Assembly: GCF_002483235.1 (NCBI RefSeq)
Contig: NZ_DLHN01000028.1
Span: forward strand, 75,951 to 139,950
DNA from: Pedobacter glucosidilyticus
GTDB lineage: Bacteria; Bacteroidota; Bacteroidia; Sphingobacteriales; Sphingobacteriaceae
Length of the DNA stretch: 64,000 nt
Reading direction: 5' to 3'
Every line of letters starts with the position of its first letter. Within the stretch, counting starts at the first letter, position 1. Below, piece after piece: positions 36,055 through 43,936 of this stretch. The notes under the pieces are model-generated. The model was not told the DNA's origin. It worked only from the letters and a program-made list of their open reading frames with translations, and did no database searches. A program made the translations under genes and the position numbers.

Positions 36055-36715
36055 GTGTATCTTTTCCTTTTGAATTTTCAGGATAGGGGTGCAGTTGCAG
36101 GTGGTTGGTTTCTGGTTTCCATGTCTGTGTTTTCAGTTTTCGTCGGCGACTTTTAATTTTTCTTTCATTGCGATGAGGAACGAAGAAGCAATCTTTTTTT
36201 TATTTATTGAAGGATTGATTTTTGAATGATAGATTGAAGCCTTCCGCTTTTAGCCTTAAAAACCGAGAAATACATATTCTTGCTGGCACTGTAAATGACA
36301 CTGTAAAACTTAAAATTGATACTGTAAATGACACTGTATTTTTATTGATAAAGCAAAACAATAAAATAACGGCTAACGAAATAAGCGAATGCTTGAAAAT
36401 AAGCTTAAGCACACAGTAAGACGTAAAATAAAAGAACTTAAAAATAACAGAAAAATAGACCGTATTAGTAGTGATAAAACAGGATATTGGGAAACAATTG
36501 AATAGTTATATAGTTGACGGTTGTGAGTTGCCAGTTCCCAGTTCTGGGTGGGGATTTTTATTTAGTGAAGGATTGATTTTTGAGTGATTGATGATCAGTT
36601 TTTAGTTGTGAGTTTTGGGTTTTTAGTTTTGAATTTTACCTTTTGAATTTTCTAAGTCATTTATATCCTGATAAGCTAGCTTTTTTCATAAATTTCAACC
36701 TTATTTATTCTTTAT
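36055..36715. repeat. Repeat-rich decayed intergenic region
   Basis: The region holds several repeat types. One is a palindromic ATTGC...GCAAT unit with GAGGAACGAAG (36166-36193). Two copies of GATTGATTTTTGAnTGAT (36213 and 36571) also match 23219. CCTTTTGAATTTTC appears twice (about 36066 and 36642). Degenerate AGTTGTGAGTT/CCAGTTCCCAGTTC runs lie near 36515-36545. It also contains a frameshifted gene remnant, listed separately. No intact gene is seen. Confidence 0.6.
36222..36505 (+). pseudogene. Remnant of an AlbA_2/ATP-binding regulator C-terminus (winged helix), frameshifted
   Basis: The first frame encodes AGTVNDTVKLKIDTVNDTVF followed by LLIKQNNKITANEISECLKISLST and then a stop at 36417-36419. 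A shift to the frame starting at GTA 36416 continues the same domain as VRRKIKELKNNRKIDRISSD then KTGYWETIE and a stop at 36505. NDTV repeats followed by a winged helix ending KTGYW are the typical tail of AlbA_2-type putative DNA-binding regulators. The large N-terminal part is absent and replaced by repeats, so this is a broken fragment. Confidence 0.6.
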
Positions 36716-37621
36716 ATGATGAACGGATTGATTAATAAACAATCAGATTTCTTTGAGAAAATAGCAAGTTTGCTAAAACAGGCAAGAAATTCAATAATTA
36801 AAACCATTAACCATACAATGGTTAGGACATATTTCGAGGTTGGTAAACTCATTGTTGAAGAGGAGCAGAATGGTAAAGAAAGGGCAGAATACGGTAAACA
36901 GATTATTGAAGAACTTTCTATGAGGTTGATTCAGGAGTTTGGTAAAGGTTTTTCTGCTACTAACCTTAAGCAAATGCGTTCATTTTATCTCATGTATTCA
37001 AAAGGTCAGACACTGTCTGACGAATTTGAATTAAGTTGGTCTCATTACTTAAAACTTATGAGGATTGATGACCCTAAAGAACGTAAATTTTATGAAATTG
37101 AATCTGTTAAGAATAACTGGAGCCTAAGGGAGCTTCAACGTCAATATGATAGTGCTCTCTACGCTCGTTTGGCTTTAAGCAGAGATAAAGACAAGGTTTT
37201 AGAGTTGTCTCAGAAAGGATTAGTTATTGAGCATGCTAAAGATGCAGTTAAAGATCCTTATATATTAGAATTTATTGGATTACCAGAACATTCGATTTAT
37301 TCAGAGAGCCAGTTAGAACAAAAACTAATTGATAAATTAGAACATTTCTTACTGGAGCTTGGTACTGGATTTACTTTCGTTGCAAGACAAAAAAGAATAA
37401 CTTTTGACGAGAAGCATTTTCGTGTCGACTTAGTGTTCTATAACCGAATTCTTAAATGCTTCGTTCTTATTGATTTAAAAATTGGAGAATTATCTCATCA
37501 GGATTTAGGTCAAATGCAGATGTATGTAAACTACTATGACCGCGAAATGAGGTTGCCAGATGAGAATAAAACTATAGGAATTGTTCTCTGTCAAAATAAG
37601 AGCCAAGCGGTTGTAGAATAG
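36716..37621 (+). CDS. YhcG/DUF1016 PDDEXK nuclease-family protein, C-terminally shortened
   Basis: This is a 301-residue protein. The N-terminal DUF1016_N helical domain includes ARNSIIKTINHTMVRTYFEVGKLIVEE and FSATNLKQMRSFY. The C-terminal nuclease domain includes FVARQKRITFDEKHFRVDLVFYN and LIDLKIGEL, giving the D...D-x-K core. Family members usually continue for about 40 residues after the EAVVE motif, but this one stops right at SQAVVE, where repeat-type sequence begins. The catalytic core is present, but the end is missing. YhcG proteins often accompany restriction-modification genes; none is here. Confidence 0.8.
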   Translation: MMNGLINKQSDFFEKIASLLKQARNSIIKTINHTMVRTYFEVGKLIVEEEQNGKERAEYGKQIIEELSMRLIQEFGKGFSATNLKQMRSFYLMYSKGQTLSDEFELSWSHYLKLMRIDDPKERKFYEIESVKNNWSLRELQRQYDSALYARLALSRDKDKVLELSQKGLVIEHAKDAVKDPYILEFIGLPEHSIYSESQLEQKLIDKLEHFLLELGTGFTFVARQKRITFDEKHFRVDLVFYNRILKCFVLIDLKIGELSHQDLGQMQMYVNYYDREMRLPDENKTIGIVLCQNKSQAVVE

Positions 37622-38245
37622 ATTAAAGCTTTCCACCTTTAGCCTTCTGCTTTAAGCTTTTTCGAATGATTTCCTGTTTTTGAATTTTAATTTTTCCCTT
37701 TTTACTTTTCAATTATTACCACGGAGTACGCAGAGGGCACAAAGCTGGGTATAGACTTATAAAAGCGCTCTGTGAACTTTGTGCTCTTTGTGGTTAAAAC
37801 AATTCTAAGTTTTTAATACGGAGAATGGATTGATAAAGAAGAAAGTCAAATTCCTATGATGATTTAAGCCTTCAGCTTTCCGCCTTTTGCCTTCCACATT
37901 GCTCTTTTAGTTTAATGTTTAACGTAAGATAAACGTAGGATAAACGTAGGATAGAACTACTTTAACATTTATCTGAAATAGTTAAAACTGTTCTGGTTTT
38001 GACTTACAATAAATATTTGCTTATTTAGAGTTAAATTCTGTTTTATAAAAAATACCTATGGAATTGGATTAAATTATGCTTTATAAAAATTAATAATAAC
38101 TTGATGTTTGCACATATACCAATCTAGTAGGTTGTATTTGCGCAGGTTTATGGGATATATAATAGTTGTATGCAATTTTTCCGAACTGAGCAAAAAAGCC
38201 AACCTTTATTTCCTTTTTTGCATCTAAGTAAATAAAAGCTGAATA
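37622..38245. repeat. Repeat-rich intergenic region without genes
   Basis: It contains GCTTTCCACCTTTAGCC/AAGCCTTCAGCTTT-type degenerate repeats (37625-37655 and 37865-37905). It also contains a long imperfect palindrome, TTACCACGGAGTACGCAGAG (from 37716) against CTCTGTG...TTTGTGGTTAA (37768-37797), and a small tandem of ATAAACGTAGG (37921-37953). The final 250 bases before the next gene are AT-rich with no recognised element. Confidence 0.55.
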
Positions 38246-39046
38246 ATGAAAAAAACACTAACACTTACAATCTTACTTTTTTGTATAAATAATTTGTTCG
38301 CACAAACAATTCGAGACTCCGTTTTTAATAATGTGATTTTGATTAATAACACAGATGTATCTACGGATGGATTTCATTTTTTAATTGATATACCTATCAA
38401 ACCTCAAAAAGAAGCTATTGTTATTTTCAATGACGACCACCGTATTCCTGCAAAATTATTTTTTAGCAGAAATTCATTCTTATGTGGTCAAAATGAATTT
38501 ATACTTATTACACCTGATTGGGAATATTATAATAATGTTAAAGAAACTGAGAGAAAAAACTCTGGTTTGAAGTTGCATCCTTATAGACAAAATAAAGTTT
38601 ATCATATTCAAAGAAATAATACAAAGATCCAAATAGATAGTTCAAGTATAAGAATCGACGACTCAAAGAATTCTATAAAAATAAATTTTAAAAACCCAGA
38701 TTTGAAAGAAAACGAAATAAAATATTTTTTTCAGGAATGCTATGGTTCTAAATGTTGTCCAGAAGACCCGTCTTGGAAATTAGAGAAAGAGAGAAACGAA
38801 ATTAAAAATAATTTTAATGAAAAGCACAATGTAAATGTTTATAAAAATGTTTACACACAAATTAAGGGTAAAGAAGGCGAACATTGCGATTATTACACAT
38901 TAAGTGATTTGACAAATGAACAGAAGATTCAATTTATTTTTCCACCAAAAATCCATACGAAAACAGATGATGTAACACAAGGTTTTTTTGTTATTATCTT
39001 ACCTTCAATTATAAATACTGAGAATATGAAGCACATCAATAAATAA
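38246..39046 (+). CDS. Secreted protein of unknown function
   Basis: This 266-residue protein has a clear signal peptide (MKKTLTLTILLFCINNLFAQ). The mature part alternates beta-strand-like stretches with Lys/Asn-rich polar segments. Two Cys are near residue 74-75 (FLCGQ), a cluster (ECYGSKCCPEDP) is around residue 170, and HCDYYTLS is near 213. I do not recognise a family. The AT content is higher than in neighbouring core genes and it sits between repeat-rich stretches, so it may have been acquired. Confidence 0.6.
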   Translation: MKKTLTLTILLFCINNLFAQTIRDSVFNNVILINNTDVSTDGFHFLIDIPIKPQKEAIVIFNDDHRIPAKLFFSRNSFLCGQNEFILITPDWEYYNNVKETERKNSGLKLHPYRQNKVYHIQRNNTKIQIDSSSIRIDDSKNSIKINFKNPDLKENEIKYFFQECYGSKCCPEDPSWKLEKERNEIKNNFNEKHNVNVYKNVYTQIKGKEGEHCDYYTLSDLTNEQKIQFIFPPKIHTKTDDVTQGFFVIILPSIINTENMKHINK

Positions 39047-39093
39047 CAAAATGGATAAAATAAAACTATACACAACAGCAAATTTGCACAAAA

Positions 39094-39330
39094 ATGGCTG
39101 ACCCCTCACTGGCGCAAGTCTTAGTGAGTAGGGTGAAAAGGGAGAGCCTGACTTGTGCCTATTCAGTGGGCGTAGTAAAGCATGCAGTATATAATTTATA
39201 TAGTAGTGAAAAGAATTATCAAGAAGGTATAGGTTTAATAGATATAAATGCATTAGAGTAATGAAAGCACAAGTCAAGCATTTGCTCTTTATCTAGCCCT
39301 CTAAGACTTGCAGTTAGAGGTACACAATTA
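39094..39330. repeat. CAAGTC/GACTTG palindromic repeat cluster (may include a 55-codon ORF)
   Basis: GGCGCAAGTC (39111-39120) and GACTTGTGCC (39150-39159) form an inverted repeat, widened by CACTG/CAGTG. The same heptad recurs in GCACAAGTC near 39268 and GACTTGCAG near 39307 inside CTCTAA...TTAGAG. A plus-strand frame at 39094-39261 starting MADPSLAQVLVSR overlaps the palindrome. I treat this as repeat-derived rather than a gene. Confidence 0.4.
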
Positions 39331-39370
39331 AATCGATTGTATATAGCTTGCAAATAATTCATAGATATTT

Positions 39371-39547
39371 ATGAGCAAAAGAGAAAATCAACTTAAAATG
39401 ATTGCTGACTTGGTAGATTATTATCGCAAGATGTCTGATAATCAACTTTTGAATATTATCCATGGCAGCAGTTTTAATTGGGATGTTAAGTACAAAAAAG
39501 CCTTAAATATTGTGTTGAAAGAGCGTGGTTTAAAAAATGTAGATTAA
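39371..39547 (+). CDS. Small protein of unknown function (58 residues)
   Basis: The frame MSKRENQLKMIADLVDYYRK...NIVLKERGLKNVD is 58 residues, soluble, helical and basic, with composition like a real protein (few rare residues, regular hydrophobic spacing). It begins with an ATG and ends 245 bases before the thiolase start. No family is recognised. It could be a short orphan gene or the remnant of a longer one in the accessory stretch. The surrounding bases (39548-39791) show nothing else identifiable. Confidence 0.45.
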   Translation: MSKRENQLKMIADLVDYYRKMSDNQLLNIIHGSSFNWDVKYKKALNIVLKERGLKNVD

Positions 39548-39791
39548 ACTTAGTTCCATTTTTTTGGAGGATGTCTTTGAATAACCTAGTGACAGATAAA
39601 GCAGAGACATTATGTCTGTAGAAACCAATTACGCATTCTATTGGTATAATCCCTTGGCTTAAAAAATTATTTTATAATATTTTAAAAGTGAAATTTCTAA
39701 ATTTTTCTTTTAGCTCCAACCCCTAAATTCTCCACACACCCCTAAAAATCATTAATAATATCGCTAAATTGCTTCAACCAATTTTTTAAGC

Positions 39792-40970
39792 ATGAGAGAA
39801 GTAGTCATCGTTTCGGCAGTAAGAACGCCCATTGGTAGTTTTGGTGGTAGTTTATCAAGCTTTTCAGCAAGCCAATTGGGTGGTTTTGCTATTAAAGGCG
39901 CTTTAGACAAAATAGGATTAGAGGCTAATAAAGTAGAAGAAGTTTACATGGGCAATGTGCTTTCGGCCAATGTAGGGCAGGCACCGGCCACACAAGCCGC
40001 TAAGTTTGCAGGTTTACCCGATATTCCGGCAACCACCATCAATAAAGTATGTGCTTCTGGAATGAAAGCGGTGATGTTGGCCGCACAAGCTATTGCTACA
40101 GGAGATAAAGACATTATGGTGGCTGGCGGAATGGAAAGCATGAGTAATGTACCTTATTACTTAGCCAAAGCAAGAAATGGTTACAGGCTTGGGCATGGCG
40201 AGTTAACGGATGGTTTAGTAAAAGATGGCCTATGGGATGTTTATAACGATTACCACATGGGTAGCGCAGCAGAACTTTGTGCCAGCGAATGTAATATCAC
40301 TAGGGGAGAGCAAGATGCTTATGCTATACAATCTTATAAGAGGTCGCAACAAGCTACAGCTGATGGTTTATTTACTGATGAAATCATCCCGATAAGGCTG
40401 ATAGATAAAAAAGGTAACGAAACATTCATCCAAACAGATGAAGAAATTTCTCAAGTATTTTTTGATAAAATCCCCAACCTAAAGCCCGTATTTAAAAAAG
40501 ACGGTACGGTTACGGCTGCTAATGCATCCACCATTAATGATGGTGCTGCGGCACTTATTTTAATGAGCAAAGAAAAAGCCCAGGAACTAGGTTTAGTGCC
40601 TTTAGCGCATCTTATTTCTTTTGCAGATGCACAGCAAAGTCCAGAATGGTTTACTACAGCCCCGGCAAAAGCAATTCCTTTAGCCTTGCAAAAGGCAAAC
40701 TTAAAAACATCAGATATTGATTATTTTGAGATTAATGAGGCCTTTTCTGTGGTGGCTTTGGCCAATAATCAAGCTTTAAGTTTAGATGAAACTAAGGTGA
40801 ATATTAAAGGCGGAGCAGTATCTTTGGGGCATCCACTTGGGGCTTCCGGAGCCCGTATCTTGGTTACGCTTATCCATATACTAAAACAAAATAAAGCAAG
40901 TTATGGTGTTGCGGGTATTTGTAATGGTGGTGGTGGCGCTAGTGCAGTAGTTATTCAAAATCATAATTAA
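39792..40970 (+). CDS. Acetyl-CoA C-acyltransferase (thiolase)
   Basis: This is a 392-residue thiolase. Nucleophile Cys87 is in TINKVCASGMKAV, NEAFSVVALA carries the Asn-Glu region, GGAVSLGHPLGASGAR has the catalytic His, and GICNGGGGASAVV has the second Cys. It catalyses reversible condensation/cleavage of acyl-CoA, either acetoacetyl-CoA formation (biosynthetic) or the last step of beta-oxidation. The sequence favours the acetyl-CoA acetyltransferase branch but does not settle it. The next gene starts at the base after its stop. Confidence 0.94.
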   Translation: MREVVIVSAVRTPIGSFGGSLSSFSASQLGGFAIKGALDKIGLEANKVEEVYMGNVLSANVGQAPATQAAKFAGLPDIPATTINKVCASGMKAVMLAAQAIATGDKDIMVAGGMESMSNVPYYLAKARNGYRLGHGELTDGLVKDGLWDVYNDYHMGSAAELCASECNITRGEQDAYAIQSYKRSQQATADGLFTDEIIPIRLIDKKGNETFIQTDEEISQVFFDKIPNLKPVFKKDGTVTAANASTINDGAAALILMSKEKAQELGLVPLAHLISFADAQQSPEWFTTAPAKAIPLALQKANLKTSDIDYFEINEAFSVVALANNQALSLDETKVNIKGGAVSLGHPLGASGARILVTLIHILKQNKASYGVAGICNGGGGASAVVIQNHN

Positions 40971-41867
40971 ATGAAGTTTTACAGTATTTTAACTGTCTTA
41001 TTTTTAGTTTTTAGCGGTATTCAAGCTCAGGTAAAGCCAGAAACGATACAGAGCTATGAGCTTGAGCTTCAAAAGTTAGGTGAAGTGATGATTAACGATT
41101 CACTAGAGCAAAACCGTATTCAAGCGAATTACAAATTTGTAAGAACTTTAATTAGTGCTTTAAAAGAGAAAAACGCTTTCGCTTATCCTTTTGATAGCTT
41201 ATCGAGATACATCACAGTAAAAACTGCTGATGATAAAAAGTTTAAAATCTTCACCTGGTTTTTAACCTTAGATGATGGCTCTTTTAGATATTATGGGGCT
41301 ATCCAATTAAATAATCCAAATCAGTTAGAACTTATTCCCTTAACCGATTATACTTCGCAAATTCTGGATAACAGCTTAATCTTATCTAACAAGCAATGGT
41401 ACGGAGCTGTTTATTATCAAATTATACCGGTTTTAGGCATCAAAGATCCTTATTATATTTTGCTAGGGTGGAAGGGGAAATCTTTAACCACATCATCTAA
41501 AGTGATAGAAATACTATCTTTTAGCGGAAAAGACGCAGTTTTTGGGAAACCCGTATTACAGGATGATGCTAAAAGTAAGCTTTTCTTAAACCGTAAAGTA
41601 TTTGAGTATAGCAGTAGTGTTTCTATGCTTTTACGTTATGATAAGGATGATAAATTGATTGTTTTAGATCATTTAGCCGTACCAAATGAAGAAATGGCAG
41701 GTATACCTTCTATGTACGGACCCGATTTAAGTTACGATGCCTACCGTTTTAAAAATGGAAAATGGCAATTGCAAGAAAATGTAAAGCTGCAAAATAAGCC
41801 CGATATTAGTGATGAACTGTTTATAGATCCAACAAAATTGGCTCCTCCGGTTAATCAGCAGAAGTAA
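40971..41867 (+). CDS. Secreted protein of unknown function, coupled to thiolase gene
   Basis: This 298-residue protein has a signal peptide (MKFYSILTVLFLVFSGIQAQ). The mature part looks beta-rich, with aromatic patches (KQWYGAVYYQIIPV, YYILLGWKGKS, KVFEYSSSVSML) and the closing YDAYRFKNGKWQL. I do not recognise a named family. It resembles conserved secreted proteins of Bacteroidota. Its ATG directly follows the thiolase stop, so co-translation is likely, but no functional link is apparent. Confidence 0.75.
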   Translation: MKFYSILTVLFLVFSGIQAQVKPETIQSYELELQKLGEVMINDSLEQNRIQANYKFVRTLISALKEKNAFAYPFDSLSRYITVKTADDKKFKIFTWFLTLDDGSFRYYGAIQLNNPNQLELIPLTDYTSQILDNSLILSNKQWYGAVYYQIIPVLGIKDPYYILLGWKGKSLTTSSKVIEILSFSGKDAVFGKPVLQDDAKSKLFLNRKVFEYSSSVSMLLRYDKDDKLIVLDHLAVPNEEMAGIPSMYGPDLSYDAYRFKNGKWQLQENVKLQNKPDISDELFIDPTKLAPPVNQQK

Positions 41868-41944
41868 GGCAAATTTGTAATATTTTCGTTTCTCAAGAAT
41901 ACAAGTTATACAATTACATAGCAATTAATTAATATTGAAATAGT

Positions 41945-42066
41945 AGAGGTTGTCTCAAAGCAACTATATTGTCAGGCTGAGCGGAGTCGAAGCCTTTTTT
42001 GGGTAAGTCTGTAAACATTTCGACTCCGCTCAATGCGACAAAAAACATTTTTGAGATATCATCTTT
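41945..42066. repeat. MITE-like palindromic element
   Basis: A perfect 14-bp inverted repeat TGAGCGGAGTCGAA (41978-41991) / TTCGACTCCGCTCA (42019-42032) sits inside weaker outer arms, AGAGGTTGTCTCAAA and TTTTGAGATATCATCTT. This GTC-CTGAGCGGAGTCGAA type is, to my knowledge, a common intergenic palindrome in Bacteroidota. It occupies the gap before the first peptide transporter. Confidence 0.6.
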
Positions 42067-42087
42067 TCAAATTATCCTTAGATATTT

Positions 42088-43866
42088 ATGGCTAGTACGC
42101 ATCTTCAATCTTCAGAAGAAGATTTTTTTAAATCTAAAGTTTTAGGGCATCCAGCAGGGCTATTTGTGTTGTTTTTTACCGAAATGTGGGAGCGCTTTTC
42201 TTATTACGGAATGCGAGCCTTATTGGTGTTATTTCTAACCTCTTCTATCATGGGCGATAACCCAGGTTGGGGTTGGCCACGTGAACATGCTTTAGCTATT
42301 TATGGCTCCTATACTTCTTTTGCGTACCTCACACCTATTTTAGGGGGCTACATAGCCGATAGAATTATTGGTTACCGCTGGGCCGTAGTTGTTGGTGCTT
42401 TATTGATGACTTTGGGCCATTTATCTATGGCGATAGAGGTAGACCCAATTTTTATGTATCTGGGTTTGGCTTTGTTGGTGTTTGGTAATGGTTTTTTTAA
42501 GCCTAACATGACTTCTATTGTAGCGCAGATGTATAAAAATCATCCTGAAAAGAAAGATGGTGCTTATACCATTTTCTACATGGGTGTAAATTCTGGAGCT
42601 TTCTTAGGGATGCTTTTATGCGGTTATATAGGCGAAAGTCCGGATTGGGGATGGAGCTATGGTTTTGGTTTAGCCGGAATTTTCATGCTGGTAGGGATGC
42701 TTCAATTCTATTTCACCCAAAATATTTTTGGTGATATTGGCTTAAAGCCGATAAAAGAAGAAGCCTCAAATGCTGCTGGCACAGCAGTTAAAGAGGAAGA
42801 ACAACTGAACCCTTTCTCTAAGTTTGATTTAGTGTTGATAGGCTTAATATCAGTAATAGGTTTAACTTGGGTAATTAATGACCCTGTATCAAAAATCACC
42901 AGTGTAAATGCCTTTAATTTTGAGCTTGCTGGCTTAAGTGGTAGTAATTTTATGATTATAACAGCCTTGGTGTTGTTTTTATTCATCCTCATCAAAAGGA
43001 TTTCTCAGTACACACCTGTTTTAAGAGATAAAATGATAGCCGTTATCATTTTGGCTTTTATTACCATTTTCTTTTGGGCTTCTTTTGAACAAGCTGGTGG
43101 TTCTATGACTATTTTCGCTAGTGATTATACCGCTAGAATTTTAACAGGCGATTATAAACTGATTTTCAATATTGCCAATACCTTAATTACAGTAGTGCCT
43201 TTGGTGATTATTTCTTATGTTTTATTCAAGCTTTTCGCTAATACTTTTAAAAGATTTGCTTTAGGAAATATCATTTTGGCTATTGGTTTTATCATCATTT
43301 GGGTAATTGTTATCTACATGCTTGCTCAGCAGTATAGCGATGTAAAATCAGAAGTTCCGGCAACGTGGTTTGGTGTTTTAAACTCTTTATTCATCATCAG
43401 TTGCGCACCTTTGGTTTCTAAGGTTTGGGAAAGTAAGTATAACCCGCCTGCAACAGTTAAAAACGGTGTAGGAATGATGTTATTAGGAACTGGTTTTGCA
43501 GTTTTAGCTTATGGTGCTAGTGATATTCCGCAAGGAGCACAAACAGCAGCGGTTAGCATGATTTGGTTAGTGTTAGCATATTTTTTCCACACCATGGGCG
43601 AGCTTTGTATCTCTCCAGTAGGTTTATCTTACGTAAGTAAACTGGTACCGGGTAGGATGATAGCCATTATGTTTGGTATTTGGTATTTAGCCATTGCCAT
43701 TGGTAATAAAATAGCAGGTACTATGGGAGGGATGATAGATCAGATTACAGCTAACTATTCTATGTCGGTCTTCTTCCTAATCTTCACCATTATTCCGGTT
43801 GCTTTAGGGGTATTTATCATTCTATTAACGCCATTATTGAAAAAATTAATGCATGGGGTAAAATAA
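42088..43866 (+). CDS. POT/PTR2 proton-coupled peptide transporter (paralogue 1)
   Basis: This 592-residue protein has about 14 membrane segments. The POT signature TEMWERFSYYGMRALL (ExxERFxYYG, proton coupling) is near the N-terminus and the PTR2 motif FYMGVNSGAFLGM about residue 160. A 60-90 residue middle insertion (EEASNAAGTAVKEEEQLNPF) separates the halves. It imports di- and tripeptides with H+. It is followed after 70 bases by a shorter paralogue, indicating tandem duplication. Confidence 0.93.
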   Translation: MASTHLQSSEEDFFKSKVLGHPAGLFVLFFTEMWERFSYYGMRALLVLFLTSSIMGDNPGWGWPREHALAIYGSYTSFAYLTPILGGYIADRIIGYRWAVVVGALLMTLGHLSMAIEVDPIFMYLGLALLVFGNGFFKPNMTSIVAQMYKNHPEKKDGAYTIFYMGVNSGAFLGMLLCGYIGESPDWGWSYGFGLAGIFMLVGMLQFYFTQNIFGDIGLKPIKEEASNAAGTAVKEEEQLNPFSKFDLVLIGLISVIGLTWVINDPVSKITSVNAFNFELAGLSGSNFMIITALVLFLFILIKRISQYTPVLRDKMIAVIILAFITIFFWASFEQAGGSMTIFASDYTARILTGDYKLIFNIANTLITVVPLVIISYVLFKLFANTFKRFALGNIILAIGFIIIWVIVIYMLAQQYSDVKSEVPATWFGVLNSLFIISCAPLVSKVWESKYNPPATVKNGVGMMLLGTGFAVLAYGASDIPQGAQTAAVSMIWLVLAYFFHTMGELCISPVGLSYVSKLVPGRMIAIMFGIWYLAIAIGNKIAGTMGGMIDQITANYSMSVFFLIFTIIPVALGVFIILLTPLLKKLMHGVK

Positions 43867-43936
43867 TTGGCTTTTAATATTTATAAAATCCAGCTAAATT
43901 CAATATCTTTCAAAAACACACTAACACAACCATTGT

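Noticed and set aside
36222..36419. 65-codon frame as an intact small gene
   Set aside because: Its winged-helix domain continues in another frame past the stop, showing that it is a broken tail.
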